Assembly (NCBI GenBank): GCA_002418625.1
Contig: DIEM01000059.1
Coordinates: forward strand, 23,594 to 87,593
DNA length: 64,000 nt
From: Firmicutes bacterium UBA5774
GTDB lineage: Bacteria > Bacillota > Clostridia > Peptostreptococcales > Anaerovoracaceae
Reading direction: 5' to 3'
Positions 49,258 through 58,968 of this stretch are shown piece by piece. The notes below the pieces were generated by a model. The model made no database searches and had not been told where the DNA came from. It saw only the letters and a program-made list of their open reading frames with translations. Both the position numbers and the translations under genes were made by a program. The first letter of the stretch is position 1. Each line of letters starts with the position of its first letter.

Positions 49258-49803
49258 ATGAAAAAAGTCACTATGGCCGTTGTCATTGCTTTAGTAATGA
49301 TGTTTAGCTCACTATTTGCATACGCGGATACGGACGCCAATGTAGTCGTTGTCAATCCGGGGCAGTATAGCACGGTCTATTCCGATAATCTCCTCATTTC
49401 TGTAAAAATCCTTGAGCCAAAGACGATCAGGGTATCTTTTTATGAAGAACTGGAAGTCAGAAACGATGTCGCAGTGACGGTCAATGTCAATAATATCAAC
49501 AGCACGGAAGACCTGCTTGCCATAGCGGATTTGACCAGCGTCCTGATGTGCGACAGGGATTATTTCGATTGCACGAATTATCTGAGCTTTTATACGAAAA
49601 GCATGAGTGATCTGGCCCCCGGACTATATAGGGTGCGCGTCGATACGCTCGACAGTTATGGTTATGTGGCATATACAACGAACACATACGTTATCATCAA
49701 AGACAAGAGCCTTGAGGAAGCAGACGCCAGCGTTTTTCTCGATACCGAGCCAACGACGCTGCAACGGCTGCAGAATTTCTTTACGAACATATTCGGAAAT
49801 TAA
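49258..49803 (+). CDS. Secreted protein of unknown function
   Basis: The ATG at 49258 follows AAGGAGGAGG; 36 upstream bases in frame are excluded. The 181-aa product has a signal peptide (MKKVTMAVVIALVMMF to AYA) with likely cleavage after residue 24. The mature part is predicted beta-rich with Ig-like strands (VVVVNPGQYSTVYSDNLLIS), includes two cysteines in LMCDRDYFDCTNY and no catalytic motif. It lies 15 bases before yycH, suggesting co-transcription with an envelope operon. Confidence 0.72.
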   Translation: MKKVTMAVVIALVMMFSSLFAYADTDANVVVVNPGQYSTVYSDNLLISVKILEPKTIRVSFYEELEVRNDVAVTVNVNNINSTEDLLAIADLTSVLMCDRDYFDCTNYLSFYTKSMSDLAPGLYRVRVDTLDSYGYVAYTTNTYVIIKDKSLEEADASVFLDTEPTTLQRLQNFFTNIFGN

Positions 49804-49818
49804 GGTGGCGATCACCTG

Positions 49819-51309
49819 ATGAAAAGGCCATTTAAAAAGGAAAGATTCAAAACGATAATGATAGTAGTATTGTTCGTTGTGACAATACTACTATTGTATT
49901 TTTTGTGGGAAGACAGTTTCAAGAGAAGTCTGCGTTTACCAATGGATCTTTTAAGCCAGGGCAATGATGCGCCGGTGACGGAATTGAGTGAAATCATGGA
50001 TCCGGCCAGGCTGGTCGTGAATTTCGGCGGGGAGACACACACCATATTGACGGGAAAACAGCTCGGGCAATGGGACGCTTTGGTAGCTGAATTTGGAAAA
50101 TTCAGCGAAGCGGGTACTGTCACGCTGAAAGAAATAACAAAGGCACAGTATGATGAAGCACTGAAGGTTCGATCAGTCAGGGCGGAATTCAGCTATTGGC
50201 TGCCATTTACAGATACGCTGGCGTATTTTGATATAGCGGCAGGAGCCGACTACAGCAAGGTCGAAGCTTTTTCGGCGATCGCTTATTCGACGGCGATCCC
50301 CGAGAGTATTCTGGTATATGATGGTAAAAACAAGAAATATTACAGGCTGACGGCGGAAACGGATCGAACAGCCATCGGCGTGATCATTGACGAGATAGAG
50401 GCCGGCAGATTCGGAGCCTATTTTCCAATGGGGAGTTTTTTGGGTATCAGCAATCCGACGCTCATGCCGATCGCGCTTCAAACAAACATGAGGGCACTGC
50501 CGTTTGACATTGAGATTAAATATTACGAGGAGGAGAAAATCGTTGACTATGCGAAAACCTTTTTTGGTGAAGGGTTCGATTTTGTCCGAAAAATCACGGA
50601 GAACGATGGAACGGTCATTTACATGTATGGATATGGGCAAAAGAATCTGATCATCGACCCCAACGGCACGATTGAATACAGGGAAGAGCTGAACGATACG
50701 GGTGCCGCCCAGGTTAAGTTTTATGAAGCCATGGACACAGCGCTCCTGTTCATCGATACCCATGGCGGATGGTCGAGCCTGAATGATTCGGAATTGACCC
50801 CGTACTTGAAAAAGGTCAATGAAATCAAAATAGACGATGTAAAGGGATATGAATTTATTTTCGGAATGATGATCGACGGAAACCCGCTCTTCTATACTGA
50901 CAACGCTGAAATCCTGAGTGTTGGCGTTGTTGGCGGAAAAGTGGTCAGGTTTAAAAGGGAAATGACGGACATTGAGGCGAATATACTGACGGAAGTCTCA
51001 GAAAGAGCCGTTCGCGATACGTTGGATCCAATCAACATACTCACAGAAAACTATAAATTCATTAAAAGTGTGCTGAATGAGAATGGAATCACGGTGGCAG
51101 GCGAAACAGACACGGAACTGTTTGAAAACACCGCATCACTGATTGACAGAATAGAAACAGGCTATGTTCGCATTGAGAATGGCCAAAGCACCCGGCAAAA
51201 GGAGATCTATCCAGCCTGGGCATTTACGGTAGGGAAAATAAGAATTTACTTCAACATATACACCGGAGAAATACTGGGAACCTCCGGCGGTGCGCAGGGG
51301 GGATCCTGA
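49819..51309 (+). CDS. yycH: YycH-family membrane-anchored regulator
   Basis: In Bacillus YycH and YycI bind the WalK kinase outside the membrane and modulate it. The 496-aa product has a single N-terminal transmembrane helix at about 12-29 (IMIVVLFVVTILLLYFLW) and a large extracytoplasmic part, with YEFIFGMMIDGNPLF and a C-terminal FTVGKIRIYFNIYTGEIL matching YycH. Its stop codon shares a base with the yycI start. Confidence 0.85.
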   Translation: MKRPFKKERFKTIMIVVLFVVTILLLYFLWEDSFKRSLRLPMDLLSQGNDAPVTELSEIMDPARLVVNFGGETHTILTGKQLGQWDALVAEFGKFSEAGTVTLKEITKAQYDEALKVRSVRAEFSYWLPFTDTLAYFDIAAGADYSKVEAFSAIAYSTAIPESILVYDGKNKKYYRLTAETDRTAIGVIIDEIEAGRFGAYFPMGSFLGISNPTLMPIALQTNMRALPFDIEIKYYEEEKIVDYAKTFFGEGFDFVRKITENDGTVIYMYGYGQKNLIIDPNGTIEYREELNDTGAAQVKFYEAMDTALLFIDTHGGWSSLNDSELTPYLKKVNEIKIDDVKGYEFIFGMMIDGNPLFYTDNAEILSVGVVGGKVVRFKREMTDIEANILTEVSERAVRDTLDPINILTENYKFIKSVLNENGITVAGETDTELFENTASLIDRIETGYVRIENGQSTRQKEIYPAWAFTVGKIRIYFNIYTGEILGTSGGAQGGS

Positions 51310-52043
51310 TGGACTGGACGAGAGCAAAAAGCATTCTGATCATCGCCCTGCTGATAACGAATCTGGTTATTGGCGGCTCGATCGTTTATCAAAATATCGT
51401 TGAAGCAGAAGCAAAAAAGACGTTTCTAAACAACACGCTCGACATTTTAGAACAGAAGAATATACATATTGAATGTGAAATCCCGGACGATCGCGTAAAA
51501 ATGCCGGTTCTTTCTGTTGAATATGATGATCTCGACCAGACGATTTTACGCGGACAGCTTTCGCTTATGGAAGCGCTTCCGGAGTCTTCCCGCAGTGAAA
51601 AGGACATTGTGGCGCTGGCGAACAAGGCGCTGGAAAAATCCGGGATCATGACAGATAATGTCGAATATGATAGGATCGAGGAGTCCGACGGAAAGACAAC
51701 CGTCTATTATGTCAACAAGATAGACGGCGTATTGATCGAGGACAGCTATATACAATGTGTCGTTGAGGATGGAAAAGCAGTCGATATCAAACGCCTCTGG
51801 CTGGAGCCCGTTGAACTCGGAAAAAACAAGAAGGAAGTCATCCCGATTGCGGAAGCGCTGATTCGGCTTATGCATGATAATCAGGAATTTGACGAGATCC
51901 GAGTCGAAGAAATTGAACTTGTCTTTTGGCTGGATACATCTTCTCTGGATCTGGGGTCCGCAATTTCAGATACGGCATTTCCGGCGTGGAAAATCACTTA
52001 TAATAATGGTAGAATAAAGCATATAACAGCTTTCCGCCAATAG
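51309..52043 (+). CDS. yycI: YycI-family membrane-anchored regulator
   Basis: The 244-aa product starts MDWTRAKSILIIALLITNLVIGG, the typical YycI opening with W near the start and a transmembrane helix at about 8-27. The extracytoplasmic domain contains VEYDDLDQTILRGQL and ends FPAWKITYNNGRIKHITAFR, similar to YycH/YycI folds. It lies in the yycH-yycI-yycJ order. The kinase it would control is not in the window. Confidence 0.87.
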   Translation: MDWTRAKSILIIALLITNLVIGGSIVYQNIVEAEAKKTFLNNTLDILEQKNIHIECEIPDDRVKMPVLSVEYDDLDQTILRGQLSLMEALPESSRSEKDIVALANKALEKSGIMTDNVEYDRIEESDGKTTVYYVNKIDGVLIEDSYIQCVVEDGKAVDIKRLWLEPVELGKNKKEVIPIAEALIRLMHDNQEFDEIRVEEIELVFWLDTSSLDLGSAISDTAFPAWKITYNNGRIKHITAFRQ

Positions 52044-52085
52044 TGCGGCAATAATTCGACAGACGAAGCAGGGGAGATCAAATAA

Positions 52086-52877
52086 ATGGCATTAAGCTTT
52101 TGTTCATTTTCAAGCGGCAGCAGCGGCAACTGTTATTTGGTGGAATCGCCGGAAACCGCGCTTCTGGTTGATGCAGGGATCAGTGGCAGACGGATCCTGG
52201 AAGGACTTGCTGCAATCGGAAGCGATCAAAGCAAGCTGGCCGGATTGCTCGTGACCCATGAGCATGTCGATCATATTCGCAGTATACGAACATTATCAAA
52301 AAAGAAGAGTCTTGATGTCTATGCCAATGAAAGCACTTGGGAAGCCATGGGCGTCCAGATAAGGGATGAAAATAAAAAAGTTTTTCTGACCGGTGAAGCA
52401 TTCCGAATCGGAGATATAGAGGTCAAGCCGTTCAATGTTTTTCACGATGCGACGGAGCCGGTGGGTTTCTCGTTCTTTAACGGCGGCAAGCAGATCAGTA
52501 TCGTTACAGACACGGGCTGCATAACAGATGAGATCATTGGCGAGATCGCGGCGGCGGATTTGCTCGTTCTTGAAGCGAATCATGATGTCAACATGCTGAA
52601 AATCGGCAGATACCCATGGTTTTTAAAGCAGAGAGTGCTGGGAAACGAGGGGCATTTATCCAACGAGGCGGCAGGGGAAGCTCTGCTCCAAATTCTTGAA
52701 AAGGATCAGAAGGAACGACGCGTTCTGCTTGCTCATTTAAGCAAGGAAAACAATTTCCCGCAGATGGCGTATCAGACAGTCAAAAACATGCTTGAAGAGA
52801 GAGAATTTTATATAGGAAGGCATATAGAAGTCAGCATGATCGTCAGAGATGAAATCAGCTGCGTTTATCAAACTTGA
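52086..52877 (+). CDS. yycJ: MBL-fold metallohydrolase YycJ/WalJ
   Basis: WalJ is a metallo-beta-lactamase-fold exonuclease-like protein linked to cell division coordination. The 263-aa product has LSFCSFSSGSSGNCYLVE, the metal motif VTHEHVDHIRSIR, and a further HLSNEAAGEAL and LAHLSKENN with metal-binding His residues. It follows yycI. Confidence 0.93.
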   Translation: MALSFCSFSSGSSGNCYLVESPETALLVDAGISGRRILEGLAAIGSDQSKLAGLLVTHEHVDHIRSIRTLSKKKSLDVYANESTWEAMGVQIRDENKKVFLTGEAFRIGDIEVKPFNVFHDATEPVGFSFFNGGKQISIVTDTGCITDEIIGEIAAADLLVLEANHDVNMLKIGRYPWFLKQRVLGNEGHLSNEAAGEALLQILEKDQKERRVLLAHLSKENNFPQMAYQTVKNMLEEREFYIGRHIEVSMIVRDEISCVYQT

Positions 52878-52892
52878 TCGGGAGACGGAACT

Positions 52893-54119
52893 ATGACGCA
52901 TGAACGATATCGGGATATCATCAAAAGGGACGACGAGACAGTGGATGACAGCGGCCAGAGGGATTACGCCTACGCCGGTGAAGCAGAAACAGATTCTGAA
53001 TACCGCGAAGGAGCCTTAAGCGGGTATCCTTCCGGAAAAAAAAGAATCGCGTGGATATTGGCCGTGGTGATCATATCTGTGTGTGCCGGATTTGCCGGCG
53101 GTCTGCTGGCGATTGTATTCGGGCCGTCCTGGCTGACAAACAGCCAGGGTGCCGGAATAAACATAGAAACCGAAAGCAATATCAATACAGCGCAGGCTGT
53201 GGCCGAGAAAGTCATGCCTTCAGTCGTCGGCATCAGCACGCAGGTCATCTCACAGACCATATTCGGACAGAGCCTTCAGCAAGGGGTCGGTACAGGCGTT
53301 ATCGTAGATGCCAACGGCTATATATTGACGAATTCACATGTCGTCAACGATGGAAACACCAGAGCTATCATCGTGTATCTATATGATGGAAGAGAGTTGA
53401 CGGGAGAGGTCCTATGGAACGATACGACGATCGACCTGGCAATCGTCAAAATCGAGGCCAGCCAGCTGCATGTCGCGGAATTGGGGGATTCAGAAGAGAT
53501 CAGGGTCGGACAATTCGCCGTTGCCATTGGAAATCCACTTGGCTTTGCTTTCGAACGGAGCGTTACAGCCGGGATCATCAGCGGACTGAACAGATCGATA
53601 CCGGTTACGGCCAATCAAACCATCGACGGCCTGATCCAGACAGATGCCTCCATCAATCCGGGCAATAGCGGAGGACCGCTGCTGAATGCAGCAGGTGAGG
53701 TCGTCGGCATCAACACTGCAAAGATCCAGACCGGAGAAGGGCTTGGGTTTGCGGTTCCCATCAATATCGCAAAGCCCATCGTCGAGGAGGTCAAAGAAAA
53801 AGGACAATTCAACAGGGCATATATCGGCATACAGGGCATCAATCTTTCCGAAGTGCGCGACATGTATCCCGAAGAAGATTTCAGCGTTGAAGCAGGCGTA
53901 TATGTCTATCAGGTTTTTGAAGATTCCCCCGCAAAAAAGGCAGGCTTAATGGAGCATGACATCATCGTCAGGCTTGGAGACGCCAAAGTGGACAATATGA
54001 GCCAGCTGACAAAAGAATTGTTTACTTATCGGCCTGGTGATACCGTGGAGATCGAAATCGTCAGGGATGGCGGAAGCATGATGATCGAGGTCGTCCTGAT
54101 CGGAATCATCCAGGAATGA
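52893..54119 (+). CDS. htrA: Membrane-anchored serine protease HtrA/DegP family
   Basis: The 408-aa product has a cytoplasmic acidic N-terminus, a transmembrane helix at about 52-75, a trypsin-like domain with His in TNSHVVND, Asp in DTTIDLAIVK and Ser in NPGNSGGPLLN, and a C-terminal PDZ domain (SPAKKAGLMEHDIIVRLGD). It degrades or refolds damaged exported proteins. Its place after yycJ is the conserved order. Confidence 0.95.
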   Translation: MTHERYRDIIKRDDETVDDSGQRDYAYAGEAETDSEYREGALSGYPSGKKRIAWILAVVIISVCAGFAGGLLAIVFGPSWLTNSQGAGINIETESNINTAQAVAEKVMPSVVGISTQVISQTIFGQSLQQGVGTGVIVDANGYILTNSHVVNDGNTRAIIVYLYDGRELTGEVLWNDTTIDLAIVKIEASQLHVAELGDSEEIRVGQFAVAIGNPLGFAFERSVTAGIISGLNRSIPVTANQTIDGLIQTDASINPGNSGGPLLNAAGEVVGINTAKIQTGEGLGFAVPINIAKPIVEEVKEKGQFNRAYIGIQGINLSEVRDMYPEEDFSVEAGVYVYQVFEDSPAKKAGLMEHDIIVRLGDAKVDNMSQLTKELFTYRPGDTVEIEIVRDGGSMMIEVVLIGIIQE

Positions 54120-54148
54120 GCGTTGTATAGCAGCGCTGGGGAACAGGC

Positions 54149-54628
54149 ATGAATATTACTATTGTATGCATCGGCAAACTCAAAGAACGGTATTGGGCAG
54201 ACGCGGTCCAGGAATACAGCAAAAGGCTGGGCAAACATTGTCTATTAACGATACGGGAACTAAAAGAAGAGAAACTGCGGGATGATCCTTCCAAAGCCGA
54301 AGAAGACGCTGTGAAAGAGGCGGAGGGCAGAAGCATCCTCGGCTGTTTAAAAAGCGACGCGCTTGTTATCGCATTGGATATCAAGGGTACACTGCTGTCA
54401 TCAGAGGAATTGTCAGCGAGAATCAATCAGGCTGGCATAAATGGAACGAGCAGCATCACCTTTATTATAGGAGGATCCATCGGCCTTTCCGATGAGGTGC
54501 TTGAGCGGGCCGATCTGAGGCTGTCTTTTTCCAAGATGACCTTTCCGCACCAGATGATGCGTGTCATTTTGCTGGAGCAGATCTATCGAAGCTTTAAAAT
54601 CATCAAGAATGAGCCCTATCACAAATGA
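54149..54628 (+). CDS. rlmH: 23S rRNA (pseudouridine-1915-N3) methyltransferase RlmH
   Basis: RlmH is a SPOUT-fold enzyme that methylates pseudouridine 1915. The 159-aa product has MNITIVCIGKLKERYWADAV, FIIGGSIGLSDEV and FSKMTFPHQMMRVILLEQIY, and ends in the conserved YHK. It ends the yycHIJ-htrA-rlmH series. Confidence 0.96.
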   Translation: MNITIVCIGKLKERYWADAVQEYSKRLGKHCLLTIRELKEEKLRDDPSKAEEDAVKEAEGRSILGCLKSDALVIALDIKGTLLSSEELSARINQAGINGTSSITFIIGGSIGLSDEVLERADLRLSFSKMTFPHQMMRVILLEQIYRSFKIIKNEPYHK

Positions 54629-54646
54629 CGAGCATATTAGAAGATG

Positions 54647-54700
54647 TATAGCTCCTAAATATGAGTTCGCGCAATGCACTCATTCAGGAGCTATATGTTT
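54647..54700 (+). terminator. Long terminator after rlmH
   Basis: TATAGCTCCT (54647-54656) pairs with AGGAGCTATA (54686-54695), with inner ATGAGT/ACTCAT arms, followed by TGTTTT. It marks the end of the conserved core; the accessory region follows. Confidence 0.85.
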
Positions 54701-54771
54701 TAAACAATGCATGCTATAATTATGCGATTATAATTTCAGACAAAACTATTTAGAATAGAAGGATAGAAAAA

Positions 54772-56508
54772 ATGATCCAAGTAGAAAAACTTTCCTATGG
54801 TTTCCCTGCAAAAGATTTATATAATGAGGTTTCGTTCACATTGAAAAAGGGGAAGCATTGCGCTTTTATCGGAAGCAATGGCTCTGGAAAATCGACGCTT
54901 GTTGATATAATCATTCATCCGGATAAATATCTCTACGATGGAAAGATAATCAAGGATGAAAGTTGCCGTATTGGCTATGCCAGCCAGTTTGCTGTGAGGG
55001 ATAAAGAGCAGGAGTGCACTGTTTTTGAATATCTGAGCGAGAGATTCGTGGAAAATCAGCAAGCGACAGCTGCTGTGTGTGAAGAAATGGCGTCGGCTGA
55101 GGATGTGGAGCCGTTATTTGAGCGGTACCAGGCTCTTTTAGATGCCTTTGGGGCCATGGACGGAGACAATTATGCAAATAATATACGTAAGCAGCTTTAT
55201 GTAGCTGGTATGCGTGAATTGGAAGAAACAAAGCTATCGCAACTTAGCGGCGGAGAGTATAAATTGCTTCAGATTATGAGAGAAATGTTATTGTCTCAAA
55301 ATCTTCTTGTAATGGATGAACCTGATGTATTTCTTGATTTCGGCAACCTGAACAGACTTTGCCGGTTGATCAATGATTACAGGGGCACTTTATTGGTTGT
55401 TACGCACAATAGATATTTATTGAATCATTGTTTTGACATGATTTTACATCTGGAGAACGGTGAGATTCAGGAATATGAGGGGAGTTTTACAGAATATAGT
55501 TGTTCCCGGTTAAAGGAAAAACTGAAACTCAAACTGCAGAGCATTGAAGAACAGGAAGAAATCGAGAGAACAGAGAAAATGGTAGATATTCTGCGCACAA
55601 GAGCAACAATACTTGTCAATCCTGTCATCGGAAGTGCTGTAAATGCAAAGCAAACACAGCTTGACCGTTTATATGCAAGACAAATCAAGGAACCTTTTAT
55701 TGAAATTCGCGAGCCGAAGATTGAATTGCGGTCAGGAGAAGCTGAAACAGGGCATACGGTTTTAAGCATTGCTGATTATAATGTTTCATTTGATGAGAGT
55801 TTATTGGAGAATATCAATTTTGAGTTGCTGGCTGGTGAAAAAGTAGCCGTCGTTGGTGCAAATGGTACAGGCAAAACTTCTTTGATTCGGGATATCTTGA
55901 AGAATGACCATCCTTCCATCCATATAGACCGGAATACAAGCTATGCATGTTTATCTCAGCTTAAGGGAGAAAATATAGACGAAACAAAAACGGTATATGA
56001 TATTATGGAGAACCTGGGTTTTGAGACAAGGGAAAGTATCCGCGAGTATCTCGGAAAATATTGTCTGGAAGGCGATACCTTAAAGCAGAAGGCAGGTCAG
56101 TTATCCGGCGGTGAAAAGAACTTGCTCCAAATTGCGATAGTTGCGAATACAAAAACGGAACTCCTGATTCTAGATGAGCCGACCAGCCATTTGGATCTTT
56201 ACGCGCAAATGGCTCTGGAAAAAGCCATTTGCGACTATAAAGGGGCTGTGCTCATGGTAAGCCATGATTTCTATCTTGTAGCCAATTGTGCGGATTACGT
56301 TTTGCTTGTGGAAAACAATACGATCAGACGTATGCGGACACGGTCTTTCCGAAAAATGGTATATGAAAGATATTTCGATCAGAAGTATTTGGAGATAGAC
56401 AAGAAAAAACAGAAATTGGAAGCCGATATTACATTGGCCTTTAAAAAGAATGAACTGAGAGCGGTTGAAAGGCTTTGCAGCCGGTTAGAAGCGATTAGCG
56501 CTGAATAG
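54772..56508 (+). CDS. ABC-F family ATPase
   Basis: The 578-aa protein has two ABC domains and no membrane helices, so it is ABC-F type. The first has Walker A IGSNGSGKSTL (about 34-44), signature LSGGEYKLLQI and Walker B LLVMDEPDVFLDF; the second has GANGTGKTSLI, LSGGEKNLLQIAI and LLILDEPTSHLDLYAQM. A charged linker of about 90 residues joins them. ABC-F proteins act on the ribosome; some protect it from antibiotics. The subgroup cannot be told by eye. Codon use is visibly more AT-rich than in the core genes, which suggests transfer. Two TATAAT-like boxes lie at about 54714 and 54729. Confidence 0.9.
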   Translation: MIQVEKLSYGFPAKDLYNEVSFTLKKGKHCAFIGSNGSGKSTLVDIIIHPDKYLYDGKIIKDESCRIGYASQFAVRDKEQECTVFEYLSERFVENQQATAAVCEEMASAEDVEPLFERYQALLDAFGAMDGDNYANNIRKQLYVAGMRELEETKLSQLSGGEYKLLQIMREMLLSQNLLVMDEPDVFLDFGNLNRLCRLINDYRGTLLVVTHNRYLLNHCFDMILHLENGEIQEYEGSFTEYSCSRLKEKLKLKLQSIEEQEEIERTEKMVDILRTRATILVNPVIGSAVNAKQTQLDRLYARQIKEPFIEIREPKIELRSGEAETGHTVLSIADYNVSFDESLLENINFELLAGEKVAVVGANGTGKTSLIRDILKNDHPSIHIDRNTSYACLSQLKGENIDETKTVYDIMENLGFETRESIREYLGKYCLEGDTLKQKAGQLSGGEKNLLQIAIVANTKTELLILDEPTSHLDLYAQMALEKAICDYKGAVLMVSHDFYLVANCADYVLLVENNTIRRMRTRSFRKMVYERYFDQKYLEIDKKKQKLEADITLAFKKNELRAVERLCSRLEAISAE

Positions 56509-56527
56509 CGTGGGGTTTAGAGAAAAA

Positions 56528-58771
56528 ATGACTGAATTATTAGCGCCGGCAGGAAATATGGAAGCTTTGAAGGCAGCAATTTCTAATGGTTGTGATGGAA
56601 TATACCTGGGAATGCAAAAATTTGGTGCACGTGCATATGCATCAAATTTTGACTTGGAATTACTAAAAGAGGCTGTTAAGTTTGCGCACCTGAGGGATGT
56701 TAAAATCTATGTTACAATGAATACCCTCGTTTTCGAAAACGAAGTTGAAGAGATGAAAGTGCAGATGTATCAATTGAATGAAATCGGTGTCGATGGAATC
56801 ATCGTTCAGGATCTGGCGGCTTTCGATTACATCGTTAGAAACTTTCTTGATATGGAAGTGCATTGTTCAACGCAAATGGGAATAGACGATTTGGACGGCG
56901 CTGTATTGTTTAAAGAACTTGGTGCCAATAGAGTTGTTCTGTCCCGCGAGGTTGCGATTGAAAAAGTAATGGAGATAAAGAGGATCGCTAAAATCCCTTT
57001 GGAAATTTTTGTTCATGGCGCTTTATGTATATCTTATTCCGGAAACTGTCTGATGTCCGGATTAATCGGCTATCGAAGCGGGAATCGTGGAAGATGCGTC
57101 GGTTCATGCCGTAAGGAATATGAACTGATCGACAAGACAGCAGGTACATCGTTTGGGGAAAACCATATTCTATCTGCCAAGGACTTAAATACAATCGAGC
57201 ATATTGATGATCTGAAAGAAATTGATTCTTTAAAAATAGAAGGCAGAATGAAAGAGCCTGCATATGTCGCCAACGTTGTTTCAATATATCGCAAGGCCTT
57301 GGATGATAAAATCACCGAAGAAGATAAAGATAACCTGAACAAAACATTCAATAGGACCTATACTAAAGGTTATTTGTTTCACGAAGATATTAAAGATATC
57401 ACAAACATCTTAAGACCTAATAATTTTGGTTATGAAATTGGCAGAATCAGCATGATTTTTAAAGACAGGTATGAAATAACGCTGACACGTACATTAAACC
57501 AGAACGATATCATCAGAATAAGCCATAACAATGAAGATGCTATTCTAAATGTTGTAAAACTGTACGATAAAGATGGCAATTTAATCAACAAGGCAGATGA
57601 TGTCTGCTATATCAAAATCAAAGAAAAGTTGTCTGTTGGTGATTTAGTATATATAACGAAGAATAATTTCTATTACAAAGAGTTGGAATCATCAATGGAA
57701 AAAGAGTTTAAGCGCTTTAGCCTGGATATCGGAGTGTATGCGGTTCCGGATTCAAAGCTGATCATAGAAGCAGAGGGCTTAGGCTTCAATTATTCATATC
57801 GAAGCGAGGAAATACTGGGTAAGGCAATTAATAATCCAACAACAAAAGAACAGGTAATAAAGCAATTTTCAAGATTAAACGATACCATATTCGAACTTGG
57901 TCATGTTGATTTTGAGGAATGTAGTGCATTTATTCCGGCCAAACTGTTAAATGCGGCAAGAAGAGATATCGTACAGGGCTTGTATGACTTAAAGCTCAAC
58001 AGCAAGAAGAAAAGAACCAAGGCGTTGAAGGCAAAAGAAAAAATTGGATTTCCCCTTGAAAAACCATACCTTACGGCCTCTGTAACGACCAAGGAACAGT
58101 ATGATGCTTGCGTGAGCTGTGGCATTAAGGAAATCTATTTTGAAAACATTGTTAGAAGAAACCAAAATGATTATAAGGAAAAAGAAGGGCAGCTGCTGAT
58201 CGGAGGATATGGCGGAATCCATCACTACAGAGAATCGAATCCTTTCGTCACGGACTATTCTCTAAATGTAGTCAATTCGACCAGTTGCTATGAATTATTT
58301 AGATTAGGTGCGAAACGGATCACTTTATCTTATGAATTGAACAAGAGACAAATTGAAGATTTAATAAATGCCTATTATGAAGAAAATGAAGGATATCCTG
58401 CGCTGGAAATGATTGTATATGGTAGGGCTCCTTTGATGTTTACAAAATATTGTCCGCTGAAAAGAATGAATAAGTGCGGTATCTGCAAAACGAAGAGCTA
58501 TGAGTTAAAAGATGAGCGCGGAACGTTCCCGATCATCTCTCATGATGATTGTACAACGACTATCCTTAACGGGAAGACGCTAAATCTTTTAGATGAGCTG
58601 CAAAGCATAAAAGGAATCGAGGCATTCAGATTAAACTTCACAGTTGAATCAAAGGAGCAGGTTGTGAAAACCATTAATAAGGCCTTTGGCAAGTTAAATG
58701 GCAGTGTGGACAAAGCTGTCTTTAATCAGGAAACAGACACAAGAGGGCATTTTAATAAAGAGATTCTGTAG
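56528..58771 (+). CDS. Peptidase U32-family protein (RlhA/TrhP-like)
   Basis: I start at the ATG at 56528 (MTELLAPAGNMEALKAAISN), the family start, rather than the upstream GTG at 56510 that nearly abuts the ABC-F stop. The 747-aa product has the U32 core with a TQMGIDDL segment, FVHGALCISYSGNCLMSG, RSGNRGRCVGSCRKEY (the Cys group that holds an Fe-S cluster in this family), then a long C-terminal extension with another Cys group YCPLKRMNKCGICK. Relatives hydroxylate tRNA or 23S rRNA rather than cut peptides. It is 19 bases from the ABC-F gene, so both may act on the ribosome. Confidence 0.87.
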   Translation: MTELLAPAGNMEALKAAISNGCDGIYLGMQKFGARAYASNFDLELLKEAVKFAHLRDVKIYVTMNTLVFENEVEEMKVQMYQLNEIGVDGIIVQDLAAFDYIVRNFLDMEVHCSTQMGIDDLDGAVLFKELGANRVVLSREVAIEKVMEIKRIAKIPLEIFVHGALCISYSGNCLMSGLIGYRSGNRGRCVGSCRKEYELIDKTAGTSFGENHILSAKDLNTIEHIDDLKEIDSLKIEGRMKEPAYVANVVSIYRKALDDKITEEDKDNLNKTFNRTYTKGYLFHEDIKDITNILRPNNFGYEIGRISMIFKDRYEITLTRTLNQNDIIRISHNNEDAILNVVKLYDKDGNLINKADDVCYIKIKEKLSVGDLVYITKNNFYYKELESSMEKEFKRFSLDIGVYAVPDSKLIIEAEGLGFNYSYRSEEILGKAINNPTTKEQVIKQFSRLNDTIFELGHVDFEECSAFIPAKLLNAARRDIVQGLYDLKLNSKKKRTKALKAKEKIGFPLEKPYLTASVTTKEQYDACVSCGIKEIYFENIVRRNQNDYKEKEGQLLIGGYGGIHHYRESNPFVTDYSLNVVNSTSCYELFRLGAKRITLSYELNKRQIEDLINAYYEENEGYPALEMIVYGRAPLMFTKYCPLKRMNKCGICKTKSYELKDERGTFPIISHDDCTTTILNGKTLNLLDELQSIKGIEAFRLNFTVESKEQVVKTINKAFGKLNGSVDKAVFNQETDTRGHFNKEIL

Positions 58772-58968
58772 GAAATTTCGGTTCAAATCCAGGCATCGTC
58801 TGTTAAAAACGTTGTCGGGCATATGTTACGGAGAGCCTTATCATAAATGACGGGTGTTTTATAAATATTTTTAAGGTTTGGATGAAAATCAAAGTGTTAA
58901 AATTGAAAGTTTGTTTGCAAACAACCTTTCACAATTGCTAATTTCAAAACATTGAGAAAGGAAATGTC
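58772..58968. other. Gap after the U32 gene: repeat and 14-bp palindrome
   Basis: Together with 59202-59351 this AT-rich gap holds no recognised intact gene. It has the first copy of a 15-base repeat (58877-58891) and the palindrome TTGTTTGCAAACAA (58911-58924). The palindrome could be an operator or a recombination scar; nothing more is visible. Confidence 0.5.

Noticed and set aside
58779..58799. tRNA T-arm-like GGTTCAAATCC after the U32 gene
   Set aside because: No acceptor, anticodon or D-arm surrounds it; a chance match or at most a fragment too short to call an attachment site.
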